Assembly (NCBI GenBank): GCA_035574455.1
Contig: DATLYT010000196.1
Span: 1 to 29,106 of the forward strand
DNA from: DATLYT01 sp035574455
GTDB lineage: Bacteria > Bacteroidota > Ignavibacteria > UBA10030
Direction of reading: 5' to 3'
Length of the DNA stretch: 29,106 nt
Position 1 is the stretch's first letter; every line of letters starts with the position of its first letter. The notes beneath the pieces were generated by a model, which made no database searches, was not told where the DNA came from, and saw only the letters and a list, made by a program, of their open reading frames with translations. Below, one piece after another: positions 15,931 through 24,721 of the stretch. Position numbers and translations under genes: made by a program.

Positions 15931-16794
15931 CTACTTAGTTTGCGAGTAATCATAAAAGCCACGGCCGGATTTCCGTCCGAGGTGTCCCGCGGCGACCATT
16001 TTCTTCAGTAGGGGACAGGGTCGATATTTCGGATCGCCCAGGCCATCGTGTAACACATTCATAATGGAAAGACAGACATCCAGGCCGATAAAATCCGCCA
16101 GTTGCAGCGGTCCCATCGGATGATTCATGCCTAATTTCATAACCGTGTCGATGGCTTCCGGTGTCGCAACACCTTCCATCACACAGTACATTGCCTCGTT
16201 CAACATCGGCAGCAGGATGCGGTTGGAGACGAAGCCGGGATAGTCGTTCACTTCGACCGGCACTTTTTCGAGCTTTTCGGCCAACGCCTTCACTGCCAGA
16301 AACGTCTCGTTCGAGGTGGAAAGTCCGCGAATCACTTCGACTAACTTCATCACCGGCACTGGATTCATAAAATGCATGCCGATGACGTTCTCCGGCCGCT
16401 TGGTGACAGCGGCAAGTTCAGTAATGGAAATCGAAGAGGTATTCGAAGCAAGGATGGTAGAGGGTCGTGTGGAGGTATCGAAGCGGCGGAAGAGGTCTTT
16501 CTTGATTGCTTGATCCTCGGTAGCCGCTTCAACGACGATATCTGCCGACTGACAGGCTTCCTCGAGGTTCAGCGTGGTTTTTATTCTTCCGAGGGTAGCC
16601 TGTTTTTGATCCTCGTTGATCGTCCCTTTTTTGACTTGCCGGTCAAGGTTCGCCTGGATGGTCTTGAGGCCCCGCTCGATGAATTCCTGCTTAATATCAT
16701 TCAACGTAACGGAAAAGCCGTACTGCGCAAAGACATGGGCTATGCCACTGCCCATAGTCCCTGCACCGATAACAGTAACGTTCTGAATATTCAT
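15931..16794 (-). CDS. hbd: 3-hydroxybutyryl-CoA / 3-hydroxyacyl-CoA dehydrogenase
   Basis: 287 residues, the length of stand-alone enzymes such as clostridial Hbd. The N-terminal Rossmann motif VIGAGTMGSGIAH sits at 8-20 (GxGxxG 10-15). The active site shows SNTSS around 117-121, His141 in GMHFMNPVP and Glu153 in LVEVIRG, followed by DYPGFVSNR and a C-terminal dimerisation domain with GMNHPMGPLQLADFIGLD. It interconverts 3-hydroxyacyl-CoA and acetoacyl-CoA with NAD(P). It lies 45 bases after the thiolase and 8 bases before the acyl-CoA dehydrogenase, which supports one acyl-CoA pathway. The missing partner is an enoyl-CoA hydratase. Confidence 0.95.
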   Translation of the reverse strand: MNIQNVTVIGAGTMGSGIAHVFAQYGFSVTLNDIKQEFIERGLKTIQANLDRQVKKGTINEDQKQATLGRIKTTLNLEEACQSADIVVEAATEDQAIKKDLFRRFDTSTRPSTILASNTSSISITELAAVTKRPENVIGMHFMNPVPVMKLVEVIRGLSTSNETFLAVKALAEKLEKVPVEVNDYPGFVSNRILLPMLNEAMYCVMEGVATPEAIDTVMKLGMNHPMGPLQLADFIGLDVCLSIMNVLHDGLGDPKYRPCPLLKKMVAAGHLGRKSGRGFYDYSQTK

Positions 16795-16839
16795 GGAATG
16801 AGCTCGTTGTAGGTGGGATTATGTGAGAATTACGAACAG

Positions 16840-18030
16840 TTAGTTGAGTATCTCTACAATCATCCCTGCTGCTTCCCCACCACCGATACAGATCGCCGCC
16901 AAGCCACGCTGTTGGTTGCGTTGCTTCAAGGCGTGCAGGAGCGTTACGAGAATTCTCGCACCGCTTGCGCCGATCGGGTGGCCAAGAGCCACTGCACCGC
17001 CGTTGACGTTGACCTTCGCAACGTCGAGGCCCAACAACTTGTTTACGGCCAACGCGACCACGGCAAAGGCTTCGTTGATTTCGAAGAGGTCGATCTGATC
17101 CTGCTTGAGACCCGCTTTGGTGAGGACTTTGGAGATGACGTCGGCGGGTGCGGTGGTAAACCACTCGGGCTTCTTCGCAGCCGATGCAGAGGCAACAATG
17201 CGCGCGATCGGCTTGATCCCCATCGACTTCGCTTTCTCCGCCGACATGACGATCACCGCCGCGGCTCCATCGTTGATCTTCGACGCATTCGCTGCCGTTA
17301 CCGTCCCGTCTTTTTGAAATGCCGGTTTAAGCTGGGGAATCTTCTCGAACTTCGCTTTGAACGGCTCCTCATCCTGCTCCACTCTCGTTTCCCCTTGCTT
17401 CGTTTTGATCGTTACAGGCACAACTTCCGCAGTAAACTTACCTTCCTTCCATGCCGCCTGCGCTCGTTGATAACTCAGAAGTGAAAACTCATCCTGCGCT
17501 TCCCTTGGAACAGCACACTCCCTTGCGCAAATCTCAGCCGCGTTTCCCATGTGAAAATTATTATACACGTCCCACAGACCATCCTTGATCATGGAATCCA
17601 CAATTTCCGCGTTTCCCATACGCAAACCTTCACGTACTTTCTCAAGCAAGTACGGCGTGTTGGACATGCTCTCCATGCCGCCGGCAACAATCACATCGGC
17701 GTCATTGAGCTGAATGGCTTGTGCCGCGAGCATGACTGCCTTCAACCCCGAGCCGCAAACTTTATTGATCGTCATGCACTCGACGCTTTCCGGCAATCCG
17801 GCAAAGAGTGCCGCTTGTCGTGCGGGCGCTTGCCCTTCACCGGCCGTCAACACATTCCCCATGATCACTTCTTGAACATCCGTTGGTTTAACGCCTGCCC
17901 GTGTGACCGCCTCGGCCACAACAAGAGCTCCGAGGCGAGGTGCAGGGAGCGCACTCAGCGAACCCATGAAGCTACCGATTGGGGTTCTGCACGCGCTAAC
18001 AATGACTGCTTCACGTACGTGATTGGCCAT
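16840..18030 (-). CDS. Acetyl-CoA acetyltransferase (thiolase)
   Basis: 396 residues from ATG 18030. A TTG at 18042 could add four residues, but MANHVREAVIVSACRTP is the usual thiolase beginning and neither start has a clear ribosome site. The nucleophile is Cys92 in INKVCGSGLKAVM, with His351 in GHPIGASGARI and Cys381 in ICIGGGEAAGM completing the site. In that last block Glu-Ala-Ala replaces the more common Gln-Gly-Ala/Ile. The enzyme joins two acetyl-CoA or cleaves 3-ketoacyl-CoA; the neighbours (hydroxyacyl-CoA and acyl-CoA dehydrogenases) do not decide the direction. The gene follows rho after 72 bases without a visible terminator, so read-through from rho is likely. Confidence 0.95.
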   Translation of the reverse strand: MANHVREAVIVSACRTPIGSFMGSLSALPAPRLGALVVAEAVTRAGVKPTDVQEVIMGNVLTAGEGQAPARQAALFAGLPESVECMTINKVCGSGLKAVMLAAQAIQLNDADVIVAGGMESMSNTPYLLEKVREGLRMGNAEIVDSMIKDGLWDVYNNFHMGNAAEICARECAVPREAQDEFSLLSYQRAQAAWKEGKFTAEVVPVTIKTKQGETRVEQDEEPFKAKFEKIPQLKPAFQKDGTVTAANASKINDGAAAVIVMSAEKAKSMGIKPIARIVASASAAKKPEWFTTAPADVISKVLTKAGLKQDQIDLFEINEAFAVVALAVNKLLGLDVAKVNVNGGAVALGHPIGASGARILVTLLHALKQRNQQRGLAAICIGGGEAAGMIVEILN

Positions 18031-18114
18031 ATGAGTAGTCAAAAGAAATGAACAATGTGAGGATGGAGACTCCTGAAGGGATTTTGTGAACAGTCCTGCC
18101 TGTGAGTTGCTGTG

Positions 18115-19368
18115 TTAGCTGTTCATCACCTTTAAGAATTCTTTGTTCGATTTTGTTCCGCGCATCTTCTCCAACAAAAATTCCATCGCTTCGACGGGCG
18201 TGAGATCGCTGAGCAGTTTCCGGAGAATCCAGACCCGGTTGAGCTCCTCCGGGTCCTGCAGCATCTCTTCTTTTCGAGTGCCGGACCGGTTCACGTCAAT
18301 AGCAGGGAAGATTCTCTTATCGCTCAACTTGCGGTCGAGCACCACTTCCATGTTACCGGTACCTTTGAATTCCTCGAAAATCACTTCATCCATGCGGCTT
18401 CCGGTTTCTACCAGCGCCGTGGCGATGATAGTCAGGCTACCGCCCTCTTCGATGTTTCGAGCCGCGCCAAAGAATCGCTTCGGCCGGTGCAGCGCATTGG
18501 CATCGACACCGCCGGAAAGAATCTTGCCGCTGTGTGGTACGACCGTGTTGTGTGCGCGGGCAAGGCGCGTAATGCTATCCAGGAGAATGACGACATCTTT
18601 CTTCGATTCCACCAATCGCTTTGCCTTCTCCAACACCATATCGGAAACCTGTACGTGACGCTCCGGCGGCTCATCAAATGTCGAGCTGACCACTTCCGCG
18701 TTCACCGTTCGCTCCATATCCGTCACCTCCTCCGGACGCTCGTCGATGAGGAGAACAATTAATTTTACTTCGGGATGGTTACGGAGAATGCTATTGGCGA
18801 TCTTCTGGAGAAGAACAGTCTTTCCAGCTTTCGGCGGCGAAACAATCATTCCACGCTGACCTTTACCGATGGGAGCAAGAAGGTCCATAATCCGCATGGA
18901 ATACTCGCCCGGCGCTGTTTCTAACTTCAGTCTTGTCGTTGGATACAGCGGCGTGAGGTTATCGAAGAGCACACGCTCGCGGATCAAATCGGGCGATTCA
19001 TCATTCACCGCCTCCACTCGCAACAATGCAAAGAACCGCTCGCCTTCCTTCGGCGGCCGTACCTGCCCGCTGACCACATCGCCAGTGCGCAGACCAAACT
19101 TCTTGATCTGGGACGGTGAGACGTAGATATCATCCGGCGAAGGCAAATAACTATAGTCAACAGAGCGAAGGAAGCCGTATCCGTCCGGCAGCACTTCCAG
19201 TACCCCCTTGCTAAAGCTATAGCCCTCTTTCTCGGTTTGGGCTTCAAGGATTTTAAAAATGATGTCCTGTTTGCGGAGATCGCTATAACCCTGGATGTTC
19301 ATCTCCTTGGCGATCTGGTTCAACTCCGCGATTTTTTTGGACTTCAGTTCAGTGATGTCCATCGGCAT
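18115..19368 (-). CDS. rho: Transcription termination factor Rho
   Basis: 417 residues, typical and without the long N-terminal insert seen in some Bacteroidetes and Actinobacteria. The N-terminal helical Rho-N region is at 1-45, the OSB-fold RNA-binding domain with LPDGYGFLRS around 60-69 and YVSPSQIKKFGLR, then the RecA-type motor: Walker A SPPKAGKT at 177-184, LLIDERPEEVTD, Walker B VVILLDSITRLAR, and the Q/R-loop region SGGVDANAL..RPKRFFGAARN. Rho is a hexameric RNA helicase that ends transcription at C-rich sites. ATG 19368 has AAGGTG 9 bases upstream; a second ATG lies two codons later. A consensus promoter and about 144-base leader precede it. Confidence 0.97.
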   Translation of the reverse strand: MPMDITELKSKKIAELNQIAKEMNIQGYSDLRKQDIIFKILEAQTEKEGYSFSKGVLEVLPDGYGFLRSVDYSYLPSPDDIYVSPSQIKKFGLRTGDVVSGQVRPPKEGERFFALLRVEAVNDESPDLIRERVLFDNLTPLYPTTRLKLETAPGEYSMRIMDLLAPIGKGQRGMIVSPPKAGKTVLLQKIANSILRNHPEVKLIVLLIDERPEEVTDMERTVNAEVVSSTFDEPPERHVQVSDMVLEKAKRLVESKKDVVILLDSITRLARAHNTVVPHSGKILSGGVDANALHRPKRFFGAARNIEEGGSLTIIATALVETGSRMDEVIFEEFKGTGNMEVVLDRKLSDKRIFPAIDVNRSGTRKEEMLQDPEELNRVWILRKLLSDLTPVEAMEFLLEKMRGTKSNKEFLKVMNS

Positions 19369-19512
19369 GGCGGGAACACCTTATGATGTGAATGGAGGAA
19401 AGTAGAAAACTGCTCAACGACGACCTTGCGGAAAAAATTTACACAGCGATAGGGGAAAAGATCGGGTCTATGAAGAAACCGGCTGGTAACAGAGAAGATA
19501 GTGTTTAAATCT
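19369..19512 (-). promoter_or_regulatory. rho: Long C-rich untranslated leader of rho
   Basis: Between the predicted start near 19512 and the rho ATG. By hand count the transcript has 41 C and 22 G in 144 bases, with pyrimidine tracts such as TTTTCCCCTATC and TTTTCTACTTTCCTCC. C-over-G bias with little structure is what Rho loading (rut) sites look like, and rho leaders are autoregulated in well-studied bacteria. I see no leader peptide starting with ATG. Autoregulation here is inference. Confidence 0.45.
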
Positions 19513-19518
19513 GTTGGT

Positions 19519-19547
19519 AATATACCCGATTACTGGTTGATTGTCAA
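19519..19547 (-). promoter_or_regulatory. Consensus sigma-70 promoter for rho, overlapping the end of folC
   Basis: Minus strand TTGACA (19542-19547), exactly 17 bases, TATATT (19519-19524). The -35 box is made of the last folC codons, so the two genes share sequence. It is the best match to the consensus in the window. Transcription would start near 19512. Confidence 0.75.
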
Positions 19548-20834
19548 GTATTTTTTCCGGTGCAGGAATGCCAGGGCCTCGCCGACAACAAAATGCGACC
19601 CTGTGATGAGCACCGCTTGTCCTTTCTGCGCGAGGGCACCTGCCCGGATAACACCCTTGCGCACGTTCCGTTCTGTATCGGCTGGAATACCGACTCGCAC
19701 AAACGCCTGCTTCAAATCATTTTCGGGGCGAGCCCGTTCAGTATGTGCTGCAACGACAACCGCTCGGTCAACAATCGGCTTCAGGCGGTCTACCATCGTC
19801 AGATAATCTTTATCCCTTGAGACACCAAAGAGTAGAACAACGTTGCGAATACGAAGGTTCTGGAGGGACGTCACTAAGGCGCTAATCGCGTCGGGATTGT
19901 GGGCCACGTCCGCAATCATTAGCGGTTTGGTGTGCACAACGGACAGGCGAGCCTGGATACCGCTGTATCGTGCGACGTCCTTGAGCCCCTCGCGAACGGC
20001 ATTCTCTGACAGTGAAAACTGATTATGCCTATTCAGAAGGTTGATAGTGGCAATCGCCAAAGCAGCATTTCCAATCTGGTGGTCTCCGGCTAGCGAAAGG
20101 AGTAGGTTCCGGTAAGCCATCTTTCCGACCCGCAGATCGAATCGAGTGCCATGTATCGAAGAACGCTTGATCGTGCTCCAACTTCGGACGACAATGAGCG
20201 GGGCTTTTCGTTTTCTGGCAATTGTGCGAAATACTTGGAGGGCCTCTGCAGAACGTTCCCCGGTAACGCACGGCGTAAAGGGCTTGATAATTCCCGCTTT
20301 CTCAAAAGCAATGCTCGGAATCGTGCGGCCGAGAATCTCCGTATGCTCAAGGCCGATATTGGTGATAACAGAGACAAGTGGCTTCAAAACATTTGTGGCA
20401 TCCAGCCTTCCGCCAAGTCCAGTTTCGATAACAGCAATATCTACCTTCTGTTCAGCAAAATGACGAAATGCCATCGCCGTTACGGTTTCAAAGAATGTTG
20501 TCCGGTGGCGTTGAACGAGCGGTCGAAGAACGCGTAGGTGTCGTACAACATCCCTTCGAGCAATCGGTTTACCATTGATGCGAATGCGTTCGGTAAAATC
20601 GATGACGTGGGGAGAGGTGTAGAGTCCGGTCTTGTACCCCGCTGCCGTGAGGATTGATGCGATCAAGGCTGCGGTGGAGCCTTTGCCATTCGTGCCAGCA
20701 ATATGAAGAGAAGGAAACTGATGTTCGGGGTGGCCGAGAGCACGCAGCAACGCTCGAATTCCGCGCAGCCCGAACTTCATGCCGCGCACTTGCAGACTGT
20801 ACAGAAACTTGATCGTGCGTACGTAGGAATTCAA
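19530..20834 (-). CDS. folC: Bifunctional folylpolyglutamate synthase / dihydrofolate synthase
   Basis: 434 residues. It adds glutamate to dihydropteroate and to folates (Mur ligase family). The P-loop GTNGKGST is at 47-54, the Mur-type substrate block YTSPHVIDFTERIRING follows, and the C-terminal domain has MIADVAHNPDAISAL and LLFGVSRDKDY. The start is TTG 20834: the family begins with about ten residues before the FLYSLQ motif (here residues 10-15), so the later ATG at codon 19 would remove conserved sequence. No ribosome site is evident. The gene follows pyrD by 20 bases. Its last codons contain the rho promoter. It supplies folate and has no direct tie to pyrimidine synthesis beyond general nucleotide metabolism. 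Confidence 0.94.
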   Translation of the reverse strand: MNSYVRTIKFLYSLQVRGMKFGLRGIRALLRALGHPEHQFPSLHIAGTNGKGSTAALIASILTAAGYKTGLYTSPHVIDFTERIRINGKPIARRDVVRHLRVLRPLVQRHRTTFFETVTAMAFRHFAEQKVDIAVIETGLGGRLDATNVLKPLVSVITNIGLEHTEILGRTIPSIAFEKAGIIKPFTPCVTGERSAEALQVFRTIARKRKAPLIVVRSWSTIKRSSIHGTRFDLRVGKMAYRNLLLSLAGDHQIGNAALAIATINLLNRHNQFSLSENAVREGLKDVARYSGIQARLSVVHTKPLMIADVAHNPDAISALVTSLQNLRIRNVVLLFGVSRDKDYLTMVDRLKPIVDRAVVVAAHTERARPENDLKQAFVRVGIPADTERNVRKGVIRAGALAQKGQAVLITGSHFVVGEALAFLHRKKYLTINQ

Positions 20835-20854
20835 GGGGTTAATGCATCGGAGGA

Positions 20855-21799
20855 TTAGAGCCAGGATTGCAACACGGAAAACTCGACGTTGGAATCCATC
20901 GCGCCCACGAGCTGCCCAACATCGGTGAGATGCTGTTGTTCGGCATACCGGGCCAGCCCCTCGGCAATCGTTACGCCGGTATTAGGGTCGATGAAATTCG
21001 CCGTTCCTACCTGTACTGCGGTCGCACCGACAAGCAGGAATTCTATGGCGTCTTCTACGGTCATGATTCCACCAATACCAAGGATCGGGATATCGACAGC
21101 TTGAGCAACTTCGTAGACCTTGGCAAGTGCGATAGGCTTGATGGCGGGACCGGATAATCCTCCTGTAACGGTCGAGAGCTTCGGCTTTTTCGTCTTGATA
21201 TCCACCGCCATGCCAACAACGGTATTGATAACCGATACCGCATCTGCACCGGCTTCTTTACACGCGCGGGCAAATTCGGAGATGTGGGCAACGTTTGGTG
21301 TGAGCTTGATGATCAGTGGTTTTTCCGTCAGTGCGCGAAGTCGAGTCGTTATTTCCTTCACCATAGTGCAATCCGTACCAAAACTCAACCCGCCCTCCTT
21401 CACGTTCGGGCAGGAAACATTGATCTCGAACGCATCGACTCCCTCTTGTTTATCGAGCAGGCTTAACACATCGCAGTACTCCTGGACAGAACTTGCTGCG
21501 ATGTTGACCACAAGGGCAGTCTCGAGAGTTCGCAGGTACGGCAGTTTTTCGTCGATAAATTTCTGCACGCCGATATTTGCCAGACCGATGGAATTCAACA
21601 TACCGCAGGGGGTTTCGGCGACTCTTCGCGGGGGATTCCCTTCACGCGGCTTCCACGAGAGCGATTTGGTGACAATGCCCCCCAGTCGATTGACATCGAC
21701 GAGACCTTTCACCTCATCCCCGTAACCGAACGTGCCGGACGCAACCAGGACGCGGTTGGTGAACTCAACGTCTCGCAATGTAAAGGATTGCTTGACCAT
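20855..21799 (-). CDS. pyrD: Dihydroorotate dehydrogenase, class 1B catalytic subunit
   Basis: 314 residues. It oxidises dihydroorotate to orotate in pyrimidine synthesis using FMN. The class 1 active-site cysteine is Cys130 in NVSCPNVKEGG; class 2 membrane enzymes have serine there. Other marks: KSLSWKPREGNPPRR, NSIGLANIGV, KLTPN and the C-terminal FMN-phosphate site GIGGIMTVEDAIEFLLVGA. Its ATG follows the pyrK stop with no gap. Class 1B enzymes need PyrK to pass electrons to NAD, and the partner is directly upstream, so the pair forms the usual heterotetramer. Confidence 0.97.
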   Translation of the reverse strand: MVKQSFTLRDVEFTNRVLVASGTFGYGDEVKGLVDVNRLGGIVTKSLSWKPREGNPPRRVAETPCGMLNSIGLANIGVQKFIDEKLPYLRTLETALVVNIAASSVQEYCDVLSLLDKQEGVDAFEINVSCPNVKEGGLSFGTDCTMVKEITTRLRALTEKPLIIKLTPNVAHISEFARACKEAGADAVSVINTVVGMAVDIKTKKPKLSTVTGGLSGPAIKPIALAKVYEVAQAVDIPILGIGGIMTVEDAIEFLLVGATAVQVGTANFIDPNTGVTIAEGLARYAEQQHLTDVGQLVGAMDSNVEFSVLQSWL

Positions 21800-22567
21800 T
21801 TAAGAAAGCACAATCTCTTCGCAGTTAAATGTAGGGCCCTCTTTACAGACGAGAGCGTATTTGGCGCCACTGTTCCGTCGTTCCACAGGACAACCCTGAC
21901 ACAAGCCAATTCCACAGGCCATCTCCCCCTCGAGCGACAGCTCGCAAGGGATTCGCTTGCGGTGCGCATACTCGGAAAGAGCCTGAAGCATTTTCGTCGG
22001 TCCGCAGCCGAAGATTTTCGGCTTCGAAACCGTATGAGTTTGGAGATACCGATCAAGGAGGTCGATTACCGTTCCCTTCAAACCCTCCGACCCATCGTCT
22101 GTTGCCACACGGAGGTTTTTCAAGTGCTGTTTGTAGAGTTGATAGGCATTTCTCGCGCCGAGGAAGGTTAGAATCTGTTTTTCTTCGCGCAGAAGCCAAT
22201 CGGTCAAGAGAGGAAAGGGAGCAACACCGAGTCCACCGGCGACGATGAGTGCCGTCTCAAACTCATCGTGAACGTCGAACGGCTTGCCCAACGGTCCAAG
22301 AAGGTCCAGGGTATCGCCGGGCCGTTTGGAGGAGAGAATCTGTGTTCCCCCACCAACGACATTAAAAAGGATTTCTACGAGTCGTCCTTCCACCCTCGAA
22401 ACACTAAACGGCCGTCGCAAGAAGGGCACAAAAACATCTGTGACGCGGATATTCACAAACTGACCCGGCGCTGTTGCCCGCGCGATTCTGTCCGATTGGA
22501 ACCGAAGGAGAAACAGACCTTCAGCAACTTCGTTGTTGGAGCTGACCGTCACGATTTCATGCGTCAT
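21800..22567 (-). CDS. pyrK: Dihydroorotate dehydrogenase electron-transfer subunit
   Basis: 255 residues from ATG 22567. A TTG at 22576 is possible but would overlap the upstream stop and adds nothing conserved. It carries FAD and a 2Fe-2S cluster and passes electrons from PyrD to NAD. RRPFSVS at 51-57 is the flavin site, GGLGVAPFP at 111-119 the nucleotide site, CGP at 188-190, and the cluster ligands are Cys218, Cys223, Cys226 and Cys241 (spacing C-x4-C-x2-C-x14-C). The ATG is one base after the TPR lipoprotein stop, so translation is likely coupled. Confidence 0.96.
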   Translation of the reverse strand: MTHEIVTVSSNNEVAEGLFLLRFQSDRIARATAPGQFVNIRVTDVFVPFLRRPFSVSRVEGRLVEILFNVVGGGTQILSSKRPGDTLDLLGPLGKPFDVHDEFETALIVAGGLGVAPFPLLTDWLLREEKQILTFLGARNAYQLYKQHLKNLRVATDDGSEGLKGTVIDLLDRYLQTHTVSKPKIFGCGPTKMLQALSEYAHRKRIPCELSLEGEMACGIGLCQGCPVERRNSGAKYALVCKEGPTFNCEEIVLS

Positions 22568-22568
22568 G

Positions 22569-24611
22569 CTATTCAACCACTTTGACTTTCACGGTATCCT
22601 TCCGAGCCGGAGTGGGCGGCTTAAGCTTGAAAAGCTCCTCTTCATCCATGGTGGGCTTAGGTTTCGTCTCTTGCTGTTGCTGCCCGGGCTTCTGTGCACT
22701 CTCCGTCTTCTCCGGTTCTGTAATTCTGTTCTTTACGGCAGTCGCATACGGCGATGCTTTGTGGTTCTCAACCACCATTTTGTAATAAGCAAGAGCGCTG
22801 TCGGGTTTTGCAAGATAGTTCTCGTACACCCACCCGATGGCGTACTGGCTTTTCGCCGCCAACGGGCTCGATGGATTCTCGTTGATGAGCTCCTTCCACC
22901 GCTCAATCGCGCCATAATACTGTCCTTGCCAGAGGAGCGACTCGGCAACAGCATAGATGCGCTCACCCTCCTCCTTCGTCCGTTGCGTCAGCGGTAAACC
23001 AAGAATCCTCCTTGCTTCTTCGGCATAGGGCGAGCGTGGAAACTTCTCGATCAGTGTCTGGTACAATTCAGCGATTTCTGTGTCCGTGCGGGTCTTTGTC
23101 GACTTCCCTAATTCCGCAACAATAAAGAGTGCCCTTGGTGTCAACGTTGAATCCACCTTCCACTCCAACGCCCGCTGAAACCAGACTAACGCTGAGTCGG
23201 GCAGGTCCAACTCCGTATAGAAGGCTTCCCCCACATCGTACGCAATGCGTGCTTTGACAATCTGGATGGAATCCTTATTGACGGGCTTTAGAAGCATCTT
23301 CGGAGCTGCGCCCGCCGTCTGCACGGTGTCAGCCGTTCCGTTTGCAGTGTCGACCGCCGTACTATCCAACGGTTCAAGAAACTGTTCTGGATAGTTGCGT
23401 AGACTATCCGAAAGCGCCACGAGACTATCTTGAACAACAAGTTGGCGTCGCAAATTGATGAGTTTGCCCAACCCACTTTCCCGTCGTCTCGCCTCAGTCG
23501 AAAAACTCGCGCCGGCGTACATTGCCGCTCGGGTATAATAGCCACGCGCCTGCAGATAATCTCCGCGCTGAAGCTCAAAAAATTGCCCTAACGCAAACGC
23601 CGCATTGGCGGAGGCTTCCGTCCTCTGATACGTCGTATCGACAAAGCGATATTCATCGAGCGCATCCTCCGTTTTTCCGCTGTTCAACAAGACGTGGGCA
23701 TGCTCCAAGCGAATGACGGGGTGATATTCCGCGTATCGATAGGAATCAAGCATCTCGGCAGTCAGATACGCTGCCGTATCGTAGCGTTTCATGGCAGAGT
23801 AGGCCCGCACAGCTTGGATACGGCTATAGTAGTTCAAATAAGCATCTGATACTCTGTCAAAGACCTTCGTATAGGTAGCGGCCGCTTTGTCGAAATCGTT
23901 CCGGGAGAAGTAGATGTCGCCAAGCTCTACTAAAGCCGTGGCAACGAAAAAATCGTCTCGACCACTCTCAATTGCTTTTGCGTACCAATCAATGGCCTCT
24001 TGTGTTCGATTCTCTTCTTCTGCTATCTCACCCAACAGAGCATAGGCTTCTGCGGCAAGTTGGTACTCCTTTTGCTCAGTTGCCGTTACAGCTAATGTGG
24101 ACGCCACGCGCTGAGCGTCACCCGCGCGGTTGATTTCCCTCAACGTCCGAGCCCACCAGAGTTGACTTTCTAAGGCAAGGTCGCTAAACGGGAATTCCAT
24201 CAATAGTTCTGAAAATTTCCGCTCGGCCTTCAAGTGCTCTTGAAGATAGTAATACGACTTACCGATGAGAAAGAGTGCATCGTCAACCAGAGCGCTTTTC
24301 GGATAGAACGAGAGAATGCTGGAGCATTTATCGATGACGGCATTCAGTTTCTCCCGCGCTTGACCGGTAGGAGGAGCAGGGCGTTGACTCGGGTTTGTCT
24401 TTCCACGCGCTGCTCGTTCTGCGGCAAGAATTAATTCTTCTGCCTCTGCAAAATTTCGCTTGGCATTGTAGTACGCGTTGAAGTAAGAGACAGAATTTTC
24501 ATACAACTGGGAGAGCGAATGTCCGATGACTTCAAAAACGGCGCAGGACGAAAACGTAATGCTGAGCAGGAGAAGGAGTGTACAGGAAAGGAGGAGCCGG
24601 ACGTGATTCAT
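22569..24611 (-). CDS. Large TPR lipoprotein
   Basis: 680 residues. The signal peptide ends in the lipobox FSSC with Cys23 as the lipid site. Many TPR-type repeats follow from about residue 45 to 630, for example KSALVDDALFLIGKSYYYL, AIDWYAKAIESGRDDF, DFDKAAATYTKVFDRV, DSALVWFQRALEWKVDS and YAIGWVYENYLAKPDSALAYY. The segment SVSYFNAYYNAKRNFAEAEE resembles the start of TPR lipoproteins common in the FCB group. The C-terminal 45 residues are Lys/Pro/Gln-rich and probably disordered. There is no internal Met in the signal peptide, so ATG 24611 is the start, which leaves almost no leader behind the promoter at 24621-24649. Function unknown; an envelope scaffold is inference. Confidence 0.88.
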   Translation of the reverse strand: MNHVRLLLSCTLLLLLSITFSSCAVFEVIGHSLSQLYENSVSYFNAYYNAKRNFAEAEELILAAERAARGKTNPSQRPAPPTGQAREKLNAVIDKCSSILSFYPKSALVDDALFLIGKSYYYLQEHLKAERKFSELLMEFPFSDLALESQLWWARTLREINRAGDAQRVASTLAVTATEQKEYQLAAEAYALLGEIAEEENRTQEAIDWYAKAIESGRDDFFVATALVELGDIYFSRNDFDKAAATYTKVFDRVSDAYLNYYSRIQAVRAYSAMKRYDTAAYLTAEMLDSYRYAEYHPVIRLEHAHVLLNSGKTEDALDEYRFVDTTYQRTEASANAAFALGQFFELQRGDYLQARGYYTRAAMYAGASFSTEARRRESGLGKLINLRRQLVVQDSLVALSDSLRNYPEQFLEPLDSTAVDTANGTADTVQTAGAAPKMLLKPVNKDSIQIVKARIAYDVGEAFYTELDLPDSALVWFQRALEWKVDSTLTPRALFIVAELGKSTKTRTDTEIAELYQTLIEKFPRSPYAEEARRILGLPLTQRTKEEGERIYAVAESLLWQGQYYGAIERWKELINENPSSPLAAKSQYAIGWVYENYLAKPDSALAYYKMVVENHKASPYATAVKNRITEPEKTESAQKPGQQQQETKPKPTMDEEELFKLKPPTPARKDTVKVKVVE

Positions 24612-24620
24612 GCCGCAAAT

Positions 24621-24649
24621 AATATAGGAAAGAAGGCTTTTTGTTGCAA
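24621..24649 (-). promoter_or_regulatory. Sigma-70-like promoter of the TPR-pyrK-pyrD-folC operon
   Basis: Minus strand TTGCAA (24644-24649), 17 bases, TATATT (24621-24626). Only nine bases separate the -10 from the ATG at 24611, so the predicted start falls 0-4 bases before the start codon. There is no ribosome-binding sequence in those bases. The same 110-base gap must also serve the divergent Spy-like gene, for which I see no convincing promoter. Confidence 0.65.
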
Positions 24650-24721
24650 GCGAACTGATGTTAAACTTTTTGATAACTCTCTCGTCTAACTTCTTGAACA
24701 GTAAATGTAAGGAGACTCACT

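Noticed and set aside
18031..18042. TTG start for the thiolase
   Set aside because: Adds four non-conserved residues; ATG 18030 matches the usual N-terminus.
24612..24721. Sigma-70 promoter for the Spy-like gene
   Set aside because: TTGATA and TTGCAA hexamers are present on the plus strand, but no -10 lies at 16-18 bases from them.
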